A DNA stretch of 64,000 nt from Zygaena filipendulae (GCA_907165275.2 OU015660.1:9860501-9924500); one strand, 5' to 3'. Counted from the stretch's first letter, positions 42,057-54,503 are shown. Notes: a model not told the origin generated them from the letters alone. Translations and numbers: made by a program.

Positions 42057-42257
42057 TCCTTACTTATTAGTAAGGACGCGAATGTGAGTTCGTCTGTTTG
42101 TTCGTTACGCTTTCATGCCTTAACGGCTCAACCGATGATCATGAAATTTTGTACACACGTTATCTGAGGTACAGAAAAGGACATAGTGTACTTTTAATCC
42201 CGGAATTCCTGCGGGATCTCCGAAATTTCTGCGAGGAAACCGCGGGGGACAACAAGT
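42057..42257 (+). mobile_element. Helitron-like copy
   Basis: TCCTTACTTATTAGTAAGG head, ACGGCTCAACCGATGATCAT, GGAATTCCTGCGGGATCTCC, ending GAAACCGCGGGGGACAACAA. Confidence 0.7.
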
Positions 42258-42274
42258 ATGGAATAAAACTATAC

Positions 42275-42515
42275 GGATGCAGATAAGCAATAACATGTTA
42301 ACCCACAAAATTAAGTTATTGATTTAGAACGATTTATTGAGAGTTAGGGAACGTGTTTTAATTATGACGTGTTTACCTTATTACAAACCGCCGCACTCAG
42401 AGATATAAATATTGAACATAAAAAATGTTGACACAAATGGCGCTCCTACTTCTAAAACACGATTTACTCAAAATTTGTCCAGTGTGGGTTAACACACTAT
42501 TGCTTATCTATGTCC
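42275..42515 (-). mobile_element. MITE family E copy with a MITE F fragment inside
   Basis: Reverse of 41332-41565. Near 42386 the sequence AACCGCCGCACTCAGAGA, identical to a MITE F terminus, replaces part of the interior. The 4-bp flanks are ATAC and ATAT. Confidence 0.75.
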
Positions 42516-42599
42516 ATATAATACCTAGTAATGTTTTATTCCGGTATCAAATAGGGGAATCAACCGGAGGAACAACCTTTCCCTATAATAAGTAGGTAC

Positions 42600-43495
42600 C
42601 TATAATCCCTGTTATAGATTTTCCAATCGGACAAAGACATGATACGTGTTATTCAACTTTTCATGCTAAACCAGGCGTGTGCTCTTTCATGTCCTCCATT
42701 TTCAGTAGTAAGTAGGAAAGGTAAGGCTTCCTCACCTTCAAAGCTACGCTGGATTTCAGATCTAATGCCAGTTGAAATAACAAAACGTTCAACATTATAT
42801 ACCAAACCTTGTGCCGTTGTTGTAAGGTACAAATTCTATCGATTTATTTTAACTAGAAGAAAATAATCTGTTTTCTATAAAAACGCCTGGATATGGGTTA
42901 TATTTTTCATGGAAGAACAGAAATAGGCCGCAGATTATTGTTATTCTGATAAAAAAGGAATTTCTATTTATATCTACTTACTTTATTTTTTTTATATTTT
43001 GTGATCAAGCGTATAGGTACTCAGAATTCATAATATAGGTGTATTATTTATTGCAATATCTGGGCGTATTCTAAAGTCTCAACACCCAATAAATACCTAC
43101 ATCATGTTATAATTGTAAAAAGAAATCAATGAGACAAAATTATGTAAAATAGAATAAATACTCATTTTAGATGACATATTCTGCGGTTTTGCAACATACC
43201 TAGGTATCACAAAAATATTTAATTCAAGTTTTTGGCACTTTTTGTAAAAACTAGTTTACTTTTATCAAGACGAGTTGTGTAACATTTTCAAAAAGTTGTA
43301 TACGTCCTCCTATCGATTTATTTTTAAAGGAAATGTATGAGACCGCGTCAGCAGATCGTAACCCGAGGAGATAAATAATAATACTTGATCGACTCTTAAA
43401 TAAAAGGATTTTAACATCAAGCTCAGATGCGGTCCACTTTGAGACATTAGTTTCCTTCTGGTAATAATTAGCATTTTGCCTATTATTCGTTGTAT
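42600..43495. other. No gene seen
   Basis: A 75-codon ORF at 42639 has no recognisable domain or splice support. Confidence 0.5.
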
Positions 43496-43630
43496 ACTAG
43501 CTGTTCCCCGCGGTTTCGTCCGCGTTAATTTTGAAGTTCCCGCAGGAATTCCAAAGTAAAAAATAGTCCCGGACAACTTGTGTAGGTATGCAAAATTTCA
43601 GCCTGTGAAAGCGTTACAAACAAAAAAATT
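43496..43630 (-). mobile_element. Helitron-like copy, 3' part
   Basis: ACTAGCTGTTCCCCGCGGTT at the left, then GAAGTTCCCGCAGGAATTCC. Confidence 0.65.
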
Positions 43631-43929
43631 CATATTTGCATTCTTGTCACTTGTTACAATAATATAATAAGTATACATATTGCCTGTAAATAAGTACACG
43701 GTATGTACTTACTTACTTACAGGACCGATGCTCCAAAGTCTAGACATTTGCCTAATTAACATGTACTTACACATGTGACAAGTGTTAAGGTGTTTTACAC
43801 GTGCAAACTGAATTGCCTAATTCGGGCAACTGGCGTCATGAAACCTCGGAACAATTAGCGGGCTACTCACTTTAGGAGCTTCATTATCCAACACAATATG
43901 TCACTTTTGTTGAATAGTTTATTTTACCA

Positions 43930-44275
43930 TCCCTACTAATATTATAAATGCGAAAGTAACTCTGTCTGTCTGTTACGCTTTCACGCCTTAACGGCTCAAC
44001 CGATCTTCACGAACTTTTGCATACACGTTGTCAGTGGTACAGAAAAGGACATAGGGACTATAGGGTACTTCTATCCCGTAATTCCTGCAGGAACTTCGAA
44101 ATTAACGCGGGTGAAACTATACATAAATTTTTGTATACTACACGTTAGTAGTAAGGAATCGATTCCTTACTACTCACGTTGTCAGGGGTACAGAAAAGGA
44201 TATAAGGTACTTTTATCACAGAATTCCCGCGGGATCTCCAAAATTAACGCGGGTAAAATTGCGGGTAATAGGTAG
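43930..44275 (+). mobile_element. Helitron-like copy with a 28-bp palindromic insert
   Basis: TCCCTACTAATATTATAAAT head, CTGTCTGTCTG, then two CGCGGG modules. A perfect 28-bp palindrome centred on GAATCGATTC occupies 44147-44174. Confidence 0.75.
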
Positions 44276-45040
44276 TACCTACTTACTATAATAATGTTAT
44301 ATAGACGAAACGAAACCTCGAACGTACTCGGACGAGACATTTGTGCGTCGACTCAAAAACCTTTATTGAATAAATACTCTGTAAAAGAGTGTCCATGACA
44401 TTAGGTAGTTATATACTATTTATGAAGGTGTTATTTTATTTTGAACTAGCTGTGCCCTGCAGTTTCACCCGTGTGAAACGCTTTTATATGTATAACAAAT
44501 TTTTCCCGACATCCGATTTATATGAAACAAAGCCTATCTTGATAATATAATTATTATTATCTAGATTCTAGGTTAAGTTTGTGTAGCCTGGACGTAGAAT
44601 GTGTGTGTGGGAAAACGTTTGGATGGAAAAAGTCTATATTTTATACCCAACGTTTGATGGTGACTGGGATTTTGTTTTTAAAATTTCACTATAGTAAATA
44701 GTTCTTCTTGCTTATAAGTGCTTATAGTCCAGACAGGGAAAACAACTTGGCGGCAAATGGCGATTCTGCAGTGTTTTTTTTTTTTAATTTTTTTACCGTG
44801 ATTTCCTCTCACGCTCATGATTGCGTTGCTTGTTCTAAAATTAAGGGTCAACCCTGACATCCGCAAAAGCACCGGGCAGATGTTTGTCGACACGTAGGTA
44901 TGACCGAGTAAACGAGTGAATCACCCATCGACCTCTCTTCCTGACGAAATGACGTCCCGGCCTATTAGTGATACATAAATGTAATGTGACCATAATTTGT
45001 TTTTAATTTTTTTTTTCATTGACGCTTCTTCTTATTATTA

Positions 45041-45305
45041 GACGACCCGATTGGCGTAATGGTCACCATACCTGCCCGCTAATCAAGAGGTTCCGGGTTC
45101 GATTCCCGGTGGGGTGGACTTTGTGTGATGAACACAAGGTTCCATTTTCCAGTCTGGGTGTGTATATATATCTATAATATAATATATATGTAATAATATG
45201 TGTAGTATATACCACGTTTTCTTGGTTTCCACGACACAAGTTTATAGCTTAGTGTGGGATCAAGTAGATCTGTGTGTTGTGAAGTGGATTATTATTATTA
45301 TTATT
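45041..45305 (+). mobile_element. tRNA-derived SINE with (ATT)n tail
   Basis: The head carries an A-box-like TTGGCGTAATGG (45051-45062) and a perfect B box, GGTTCGATTCC (45096-45106), with a 5-bp T-arm CCGGG/CCCGG. The acceptor stem pairs poorly. A 170-bp tRNA-unrelated body (TGATGAACACAAGGTTCC) and an ATTATTATT tail follow, so this is a SINE and not a functional tRNA gene. Confidence 0.78.
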
Positions 45306-45399
45306 CACAGCAAGTCAATAAGTGGAGTGTAGTGAAAGGTCTAAAACGTTACCTACTCAGTCTACGTATTATTTTTATGATTACGTATACATACTTTTA

Positions 45400-45583
45400 A
45401 AATGAATAGCTGTTCGTTTGTCTCGCTAAAACTCGAAAATGGGTGGACCGATTTGGCTACTTTTTATCTTGAAATATTTGTGGAAATTCAGGGAAGGTTT
45501 AAGAAGTATAAATTAAGCTACGTTGGGGTTCCTGCGGGAATTCCGAAAACTCACGCGGGTGAAACCATGGGGCACAGTTAGTT
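45400..45583 (+). mobile_element. Helitron-like copy
   Basis: GTTCGTTTGTCTCGCTAAAA, then GGGTTCCTGCGGGAATTCCG, ending GTGAAACCATGGGGCACAG. Confidence 0.6.
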
Positions 45584-45599
45584 TCTAATATAGAAGCTC

Positions 45600-46856
45600 A
45601 GAATTGTGTATCAGAGTATTTGCATTATGAATAGTAAAAATATACTTTTGTGTAATAATTAATTAAATGTTATAAACAAACCAGTTCATAATTAAAAAAA
45701 TATATAGTTATAGGTATATTATTTTAAAATTTTAGCATATTTTCTTAAAATTACTTAAATTGATAATAACTGTCTTTCTGATTGTTTTTTTTCATCCACA
45801 TTTATCCACGCATGTTTGTTCGTACTCTAAAACGTTGGGGCGTTCTGCTTTTTTTTCTTTTTTGTATTGTTGTCCACCTCCAACAATATAAGCATACGTC
45901 CTTGTGAGAGGACCCATTTTAACGATTTCTCGAACGTATAAGATCTCGAATGACCAAACCTTGAACTGCTCCGTCTTAAATTTGATTTCATTGAAGCGTG
46001 GTCTCCCTAACGCTATAGCTCGCACTGCTCAAGCCACCTATGACCCAGCTAATTGCCGACGAACTGGATAATAAACTAATACAATAATTGCAGTGACTAC
46101 CGGGTGCAATTGCACACGATCTATTACGTATTTTGAGCTAGCGTTTTTGTAACATACAACTATTGTACCGATCGTAGTAGGTACCTATTAGCAATCGACG
46201 GAAAACAATCAATAAATTGATTAAACTCGTAGTGTAGAGTGAAATTACTGTCGCAAGTGATCCCAGCTGACACATAGCTTATAAGATCAAACCTTATCCA
46301 TGGACGTCATGTTATATCTAGGCTTACTTATAGAATTTATATGAAAGCACCTTTGGCCTGGTAAATAATTAGCAAACCTGGCTACTAACGCCAGGAAATA
46401 CATAATATTATACAAATACTCAAAATTTTTTTTTGGGAAAGTAGATATGAGCATTTGTTCATAACTATAGCGCACTTGCCTCGTCTACATTGCCTCTCTA
46501 GTTAGTATTATTGTTATTGTCTCTGTAATCCGCTTAATCACAATATTCTTCGTCCACTGCCTCTAAAGCTTTGCAAATTGAAGAATGTTGGTTGGGTACC
46601 TAACTTTATTTTCCTACGGATCTCTCCTCATATACAAATAATAAAAATTCCTAATACCTAATTACTTTCGTCAAGGAGAACAGTGAACAAATTTTAATTA
46701 GCTTAGAGACTGAAGTCTGAACGGACACAAGATTGGAAAGGATTCGTCTCTCCACATAATATAATGGACGTAAGATTAAACGAGGGACTTATTCAACTTG
46801 TTTGTATTTTTACCTATATGATGAATTGTAGGTAAACTTTTTGAATAAAATCCAGG
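45600..46856. other. No gene seen
   Basis: Short ORFs only, none with a recognised domain. Confidence 0.5.
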
Positions 46857-47065
46857 TACTACTAATATTATAAATGCGAAACCAAACTCTGTCTGTCTGT
46901 CTGTCTATTACGCTTTCACGGCTTAACGGCTCCGCCGATCATCATGAAATTTTGCATACATGATTTCAGGGACAGAAAAGGACTTAGGGTACATTTTATC
47001 CCGGAACTCCTGCAAGATCTCCAAAATTGAGAAAAATTGGGTGAAACCGCGGGGAACAGCTAGTA
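46857..47065 (+). mobile_element. Complete Helitron-like copy
   Basis: TACTAATATTATAAATGCGA head with CTGTCTGTCTGTCTG; ends GTGAAACCGCGGGGAACAG then CTAG. Confidence 0.78.
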
Positions 47066-47853
47066 AGAAATAAATAAAAAATCCCTCATGCAACATGTAA
47101 ATAAAAAAATATGTGTAAATAAAGAAACCTGTAATAAACAACAGAAAAAACTAAAAAACGTGAATTAACGCAGGTGAATGACATTTTCATTACATTTGTG
47201 GAAGCTTTCAGTATAATATATACCTACCTAGTATAAATACCTACCTATAATTTGTATTTTATTTTGTTCTCTCGTGCATGCTGTGGCGACCTATAATTGA
47301 GGCAGCGCCATAATTTTTCTAACATAATATCCAATATGATATCACTACCAATGTTACGGTGTATGCTTTGCTGGTCGTTCTTTTGATATTTTTAATATTA
47401 ATATTTATTAATATTTTTTTTAATATTTTTTTTAAATAAATCGCAGCAGGTAATACAAACATAATATTATGAAAACACAGAACCCTCTTCTGAAACTTGT
47501 ATCATAAATACCAAAAGACCTTCAACTCCTTCCATCATTAAAATTCCATATTAAATATTATTCTACATGACTTGTTAAATTGAAATAGGCGCTTGCCCAC
47601 TTCCCAGAATCAGTTGCCACGCTTAGGGGTCGCGTTAGGCCCCCCAGCTACAACTTTCTAAATGGAAATAAAATACAATATCTATTGTGTGTCTAACAGA
47701 CTTCCGTGACACAAGTGTGGCTTCCAGCTAATTCGATTTGCGAACGATTTCCAACGAAAGTATGTCGTATGGTTTCGCTTTTAATTCCAGGCTGCGTGGC
47801 CAAGGCAGATGTTAGGAATGGAGTGGAGTATTGACGACTTTTTTGTATACCTA

Positions 47854-48057
47854 ATACTAGCTGTTCCCCGCGGTTTCACCCGAGTTAATTTCGCAGATCC
47901 CGCGGGAATTCCGGGACAAAAAGTACCCTATGTCCTTTTCTGTACCCCTGAAAACGTGTATGCAAAATTTCATGATGTTCGGTTGGGCCGTTAAGGCGTG
48001 AAAGCGTAACAGATAGACAGACAGAGTTAAGTACTTTCGCATTTATAATATTAGTTG
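47854..48057 (-). mobile_element. Complete Helitron-like copy
   Basis: CTAGCTGTTCCCCGCGGTTT at the left and TTTCGCATTTATAATATTAG at the right, one of the best-preserved copies. The ORFs across it are incidental. Confidence 0.8.
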
Positions 48058-48352
48058 ATTTTTGCACGAGAATAATGTCGATTACCAGCCCGGAATTTTC
48101 CTTTACAATTTAGAATCTTGTAAAGCTCTGCGGGTTTCAATTTCGACAAAACCTTAGTGGCTATACAATATACAGATAATATGTAGGTATGTGTGAAAGC
48201 GAAAGGTCACTAAGTTTACTAACTCAATAACTAAACACGAAATCTATGAAGCTGAAATTTGACTTCTAGGTATTTTATGAAGAGTAGAAATCGACTAAGC
48301 AAGGATTTGGAGTTCTTGCGGGAACTCCAAATTAAACGCGGGTGAAACCGCA

Positions 48353-49486
48353 TGCAAACAAAACATAAAAGATAATAATATTGTAATTTTTTTATTTTAA
48401 TATAGCTTCAGATGTTTTGACTCTTCATATTGTTATGTTGGTCTCTTGAGTTTATAGTAGGAGTTCAGTTCAATATTACTTAATGTGTATATTTAATAAT
48501 AATTGTAATTAAGAAGACTGTCATATGTCACTTTCGGACTTAAATGCTGATCTCATTATTCGATTTAATGCATAGAATTTTTTCACGTTAATGATTTAAT
48601 TTATTTAACGAGCTTTAGATAGGTACAGGTAAAGTTTCATACTTCTTATCTGGGAAAGGCATTTTTTTAATATCAAACCGATATTTTTTTTTTGTTTTTT
48701 ATTACTAACATAAATGTACGTACCTACCTATAACACATAATTTTATTTTTACAACCCCTAATTTTTGTTCCACAGCCTGTAGCTGAAAATAATAACGTTC
48801 AAAACTTCACCGGGGATTATCTCTACATCTTCTGAATTATCACTATCTTCAAATATTTCGACAATGGCGCACTTTTTATAATTAAAGCAAAGTAGAGATT
48901 TTGTCATCCTGTCATTTCATCTTAACTAAGTTAGGTATTTAAAAGTCGGTACAAATATTATACAGACATAATAAAGACATAAAGCATAAAGACAAAATGC
49001 AATAACTGTTTGCATCGAATTTTGTAAAAGATCAATTTGTTTTTACAAAATACGAAATAAATCAAATAACTTCTATCGGTAGTGCAAAGTTGAATCTGGT
49101 AAAAAATCTAGTAAATCTCGAATAACTTTATCGAAGCTTTTTAACATTGTTGTTGGTATAGCGAAAAACTCGACCGAGCCTACAGATAAATAAAAAAATC
49201 TGTAAAAATAAATTTATTTATTTGTTTTTCACAACTTTACTTAACGTATTTTAAATTTTAGTATTATAATCAACTCTTGAAGATCAGATTGTAGGGTGTT
49301 AAAAGAATGTCAACTAAAATGTAGAGACTTCGTACACCCTTAAAATTAAATGTCATTAGATAACTCTGTAAAATACACGTAAATGTATTATAAAACTTAG
49401 GTACTTAAATACAAACACGCAATAATAATACAATAAAACGAAATCACCAAGTAAATTGATAATGGAATTTTCTATCTTAATGACTT
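48353..49486. other. No gene seen
   Basis: AT-rich spacer. A GCGGGTGAAACCGCATG fragment just upstream (48338) is a Helitron-like remnant. Confidence 0.5.
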
Positions 49487-49870
49487 TTATTTGTGTAGAC
49501 ACTGGAGTTCAAATTCCGGTAACCCAGATCCGGGGTGCGTCTCTACCGTTCGTCTCGAGTAACGTAAAAACTGCCAGAGCGACACGGTGAAATTTTGTGT
49601 CGTTCTGTGCGAGGTTTGTAAAGGTTCCGTGTACGAAATTGCTCGAGAGCACAAATCTGTGCTCGCTTTTGGAAAATGGCGCCGTCTTCCCGGGGGTGCG
49701 ATACAAGTGAGCGAGGGGCGTTTGACGCCACTCGCAGGCTCCGGGCTAGCCAACTTACATAATGCAGAGAGAGAGAGTAGCGGATGTACGTAGACGTACT
49801 GCGTTCCATCTCGCTCGCACTTTGTAAAGACGCGTCTTGACCGGTGACAATTTTCCGACAGTTATCTTTA
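49487..49870. other. GC-rich block of unknown nature
   Basis: Much richer in G+C and CpG than its surroundings. Overlapping open frames on both strands follow from this composition, and none has a recognisable domain. The minus strand has an AATAAA near 49490. It could be an old mobile element or a promoter or 5' exon; the sequence does not decide. Confidence 0.4.
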
Positions 49871-49905
49871 TGATTCCTTTTCTGTTCTGTTCCCTGCTGT
49901 TCCTG

Positions 49906-50075
49906 AAGGCGTTAATTTCGGAGTTCCCGCTGTAATTCCGGGATAAACGTCCTTTTCTGTACCCCTGAAGACGTATATGCAAAAAATTAAAATGATCGCT
50001 TTAGTAGTTAAGGCGTGATAACGTAAAAAACAAGCATACAAACTCACATTCGCATTTATAATATTAGTTAGGATT
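49906..50075 (-). mobile_element. Helitron-like copy
   Basis: GCGTTAATTTCGGAGTTCCC, TTCTGTACCCCTGAAGACG and TTCGCATTTATAATATTAGT blocks. Confidence 0.65.
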
Positions 50076-50330
50076 AGGATCTTAGAAAAAATGTACGCGT
50101 ACAAGATACTCTTAAGTTGTTGCTTGTGGTTTCACTGGCTAAATTAACGAAAAAAATTTCAACCAATCTTCTATTGCTCGGGAACCGCATTTTGTTTTTT
50201 TTTTTTCGTCAAATGATCAGTTTAATTGCTTGAAAACATAACAAACAAACTCAAATTCCCGTTAAAAATATTAGTTAGGATACTATAATATTATGTCTTT
50301 AAAAATTGTTTAGTGTGCGCAACGCGTTAC

Positions 50331-50766
50331 CCAGCCCCGCACATGTGTCGACAACGCTGACGTTAACGTAGTGCGACCGATGCCGCCGCGTAGACGCGCG
50401 TCCGAAACGCGCCAGTTGTGCTCACATAATACCACAGAGAAAATAAATCGTAAATAAAACAATTGCTATTCGATTAAACTCGATACAAAAATATAGGTGG
50501 CCGGGTGCCTATTTTTTTTTTTCTTTTTTTTTATAAATCGTTGAATTGTGTTCCATGTTGTTTGAATTTCCAAACGGATTTTTTGAAAGGAAAGTGTGGA
50601 TTCGGCCGGGGTCGCTTTTCCCTGGGAGAGCATTGCTATAGCAACCAATGACGTCAAGTTCATGGGCGGTTGGTGCATTCGTGGTTCAATAATACAAGTT
50701 TTCCATATGGTTGCACGACTGTTATATTGGAGAAGGTTTTGATTTGATGACACCTTCGTTAAAATG
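50331..50766 (+). promoter_or_regulatory. CpG-rich block followed by ATG|GTGAGG
   Basis: CpG-dense sequence at 50340-50420 (GCCGCCGCGTAGACGCGCG) ends near a CCAGTTGTGCTC initiator-like stretch. At 50764 an ATG is followed directly by a strong donor, GTGAGG. This could be a promoter with a 5' exon whose last codon is the start codon. Speculative. Confidence 0.25.
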
Positions 50767-50769
50767 GTG

Positions 50770-52440
50770 AGGATTTAAAAGTGTAATTCTTACTTTTTTT
50801 TTATAGTAACTTTTCACTTTTCTTCTCAGCGCAGATATAGGTACATACTGGTGAGATTCATCGTTCGAGAATGACTAACTACTTTTAAAACCTGTTTTAT
50901 TTTTTAATTTTTTTTTGTTGACCTTCTTAAGGCATCTTAATATCCTGTTATTGAAATTATCCTTGGGAAACAAACTAATAAGTGGATATTTTTATTTTAT
51001 TTAGGTAAGTAATTTACGTGATATGAATTTTGTGACTATTGATTTTTAACCGTATAAATAGGTACATCGTTTATATTAAAATGACTAGTGTGGTAGTCAT
51101 TATATATCGTCATCATAATTATATCAACTGTTTTGAACTTATTTAGTAATTTCTACTACATAATATCTACTATTAACGATAACGGTTTTAAATTAATAAT
51201 CGTTTAAAATTTTTTATACATAGTATTTCATTTATTAAGAACTATATAAAATGCTTTGTGTACATTTTACGCAGTTAATATACCTAAACATAATTATTAT
51301 GTAGGCCCTTGGGTTGTAGAAAATAGAGTTCAATTTTCATTGAACCTATAAGTTGCTTTTATGTACTGCACTAATTGTAACAACGTTTCCATTCATCATC
51401 GATAAAGGGACTGGCCTATAGTCATACCATTTGTACTTCAAAACCAGGTATTAATAGAGTTGTTGTTGAGCAATGAATCAAAAAAATATACTTATAATTT
51501 AGATTTCAGTTCTTATATTATGATTAGTTAAATATATCTCAGAGTATTTTCCGTATTTAGACCCGTATTTTCGTCAAAAATGCTGTTAGGGGTCGTATAA
51601 GGTAGATTAAAGAAAAGATTTACAAATAAGTATAAATTTTACCTAAGGTATTTCTAATCTTTTTTTTTATGTAAAAAGAATGATAGAGCTCTCTGTTTTT
51701 GTGAATGAATGCATAGAGTTTTTATTTATTTAGATTTTTTTATTATTATTAATATGTTTTTTTATCAATACTTAAATTTTTGGGATTAGAATCATTAAAG
51801 TAATTATTAACAATAAACAAAAAAAAAAACAGATTTGTAAATTATATATGGTTTTAAATATTAATTTAAAATCATTTTAAAATCGTTTCTGCTAGGCAGG
51901 TGAGGTATCCAATTTTTAAAACCATCACAAACATTACTTGCCAAACGAGTCCCGTGCAACTTGGAACTGTGTCGTAAGAACATTATTAGCACCACAACCT
52001 TCGAAAACCGAGAGTAACACACTTAATTTGCCATACGAATATACACCTTAAAGCTTACACACAAGAGAACTATTGCCATCTAGCTTAGTCAGCCGGCTCA
52101 GCAATCTCGAGGTCTCGTTACGAAAGTAAATGTTGACATTGCGGACCTCTTGGTGGGGGTTAGGTGGAGGGGAGTGAGAATTTATAGTACTACTCGCAGA
52201 ATGTAGGCGTAAGAAATAAAACTTTCAGTCCATTTTTTTTTTGTCTTATTGCATCAGTAAAACACTCAAAATATGTTTTTTTTTTCTAAGTAAGCTGCTG
52301 GTTTGGTCGTGACTTAGATGGTCTCCGTATAGGTGTGGTTACACCATCACGCGTCACGCTTGGTCGAAACCGGGCCCTCTATTCAACGAATTGCAAAACC
52401 AAACCCATCGTAGGCAAAGGATGCATCCTATGAGTTACGA
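50770..52440. other. No gene seen; very AT-rich
   Basis: Long A/T runs and no supported ORF. Confidence 0.5.
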
Positions 52441-52745
52441 CATCCATATATTAGGTATAGGTCAGTGAGTACAATTCTTGCCTCTTAATTAGAGAGCAGA
52501 GGTATGATCTTAAGTCCTATATAGTTAGGTCGTTTCTGATTCATATTTGGATAAAAAACGATTACCACATGTTGGAAGTTTTACGTTGAAGGAGAACATA
52601 TAGTGAGAATGTGTATTAGAAGCAATTAGAAATGTGATTTCCACCAACTTGCAACAGGTCACTGGGCCCGCATTGTACCGTTCGCGTTAGGGTAGGCCTC
52701 TGCCCTAGCAGTGGGGACATTCAAAAAGCTTATTAGACATAGGGA
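52440..52745 (+). mobile_element. LINE-like 3' fragment
   Basis: GTAGGCCTCTGCCCTAGCAG followed by TGGGGACATTC matches the GGCCTCTGCCCAGCAGTGGG motif found near the 3' end of common lepidopteran LINEs. Confidence 0.45.
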
Positions 52746-53019
52746 CTAAGTAGTTTTTTTTTGTTTTCCGAACAAAACTAACCTAATCTTATAGTGTCGC
52801 CATTCTGTTGTTATCACGGAAACCCGACAAAGGAAAAGATGTCTCAAAAGCGTCAACAAAGTTGAAAAGAATGATGCTTCACCGCAGACACTTCAAAGAT
52901 TTTATCGCTCGGATTCAGAAACTGTGTACAAAACCATTTTATACTTTCCGTATACAACTGTAAACTTTCTGGAAGCTTGAAAAGTGATTCTCATTTCCAC
53001 AGTAGGTACGGTTAAGCTA

Positions 53020-53222
53020 GTTTCCTAGGAGAGAGGTGCCGCTATCTAGCGGCCGTAATTGCGGTGGATGACGTCACTTAATCGTTTGTCCGGGCTTGTC
53101 TATACTCTTTTGCTCTAATAATGCTTCATTATTTTTGACAAAATCAATTAATTGTTGTTCATTTTCACTCATCGTATTAAATATTACGGTCGCTAGATTA
53201 CGACACCGCTCCCTTAGGAGAC
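53020..53222. mobile_element. Harbinger-like MITE carrying a MADF-like ORF start
   Basis: Imperfect TIRs of about 38 bp (TTTCCTAGGAGAGAGGTGCC and, reversed, TCCTAAGGGAGCGGTGTCG) both run inward to TCTAGCGGCCGTAAT-like sequence. Between them is a small minus-strand ORF, described separately. The target-site duplication is unclear. Confidence 0.6.
53074..53172 (-). pseudogene. 32-codon MADF-like N-terminal remnant
   Basis: The ORF reads MSENEQQLIDFVKNNEALLE and stops at residue 32. LIDFVKNNEALLEQ fits the first helix of MADF/Myb-SANT-like DNA-binding domains (L-I-x-x-V-x-x-x-x-x-L-W/Y-D), which PIF/Harbinger transposons encode alongside their transposase. The rest of the domain is missing, so it is probably a leftover of the parent element. 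Confidence 0.42.
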
Positions 53223-54503
53223 CGTAGCTTTAATTTAAATAGGTTATCTTATTGGACTGATACTTATTATACTGTGACACAACACGAAGTGAGATAGTCC
53301 TAGTCTTTCAACTTTTTTTAAAACGGGCGTGGCCTACCGTACTGACTGCAATATGTTTTTATTATTATAATCTTTATAACAGAATGTTACTTTTCACAGT
53401 TAGAAAAGGCAAGAAAATTTTGAAATTTTAATAAAATGTTCAATAGTTGGCAGTCCAGCTTCCCTCGGCTACAGCACAAATTTGTGATGCCCTGAAAACT
53501 GAATAAAGTGACAGCTGACCTCAATAGACTTTGGAATAAGTGTATTATAATATGTGCTGGTACCAATTAAATGCGTCTCAAAATAAAATTTTATTTTAAA
53601 TTTAAATGTTCGTAAAGTTCAAATTGAAACTTGTGAATTCTAGTTCATAATATTTATAATATCCCACCTTACAGCATTTTGCTGAGATAAAACATAAATT
53701 TTAATCCAATAAGTCTCCGGAGCAGGTAATTATCAACTCCAGAAAAAAATAATTATTGATAAAAAATGAAAGCTCTTTGTCTGCGCTCAGTCATGTCATA
53801 ATATGATTTTATGAACCAATTTCGGCTAAATTCTATCACTCTTGTTCTTCTAACCAAAACAAAGGAACCTCATATTATCTCTACTTTACTAGATATACCT
53901 ACACTATGCTGTCTTAGATGGAAGCTTAAGAATTTGGAAACGTTGCATACGCGTCACTCTCAAGAAAGTGCGAGTCGTCTTGGGTCACTGACTCGATAAC
54001 ATATGCACGATCGGTTTCACTTTCATTATCAACATAGAGTCGGATCTCAACAACATCGTGCCCTAAACTTTTAAGGCTACACAACACTTCATGAGTTCCC
54101 TTTTATTTTATAGGTACCTATAACCCCACGTATAAAATAATAATTTATTTTAATTAACGTAAAACATCTTTAGTCGCGGCTTTAAGGGGTAAGCGTAACG
54201 GAAACGTGCAAACAGCTTCCGCTCCCAACGACTTATTATTTAGTTTTAGTTTATGTTAACATTTGTTAGACCATAGAAAAAGTATTGGACTTTGAACCGT
54301 TGCAAAAGTAACACGCACTCATTTTGAACAGTGGAATTATTTATTATACTAGTGAAAATTATTCTAACGACCCGATCATGTCAATTTGTCTTGTACAAAA
54401 AGTTCTGCTTAGTTTGCTTAGTTTGTACAAAAAGTTGCTTATAAATTACTACATGTAATATGATTATTATGACTTCAAAAAGGAATAGTATATTTCATTA
54501 TAA

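Noticed and set aside
45041..45112. tRNA gene with a perfect B box
   Set aside because: The acceptor stem does not pair, and a SINE body with an (ATT)n tail follows directly.
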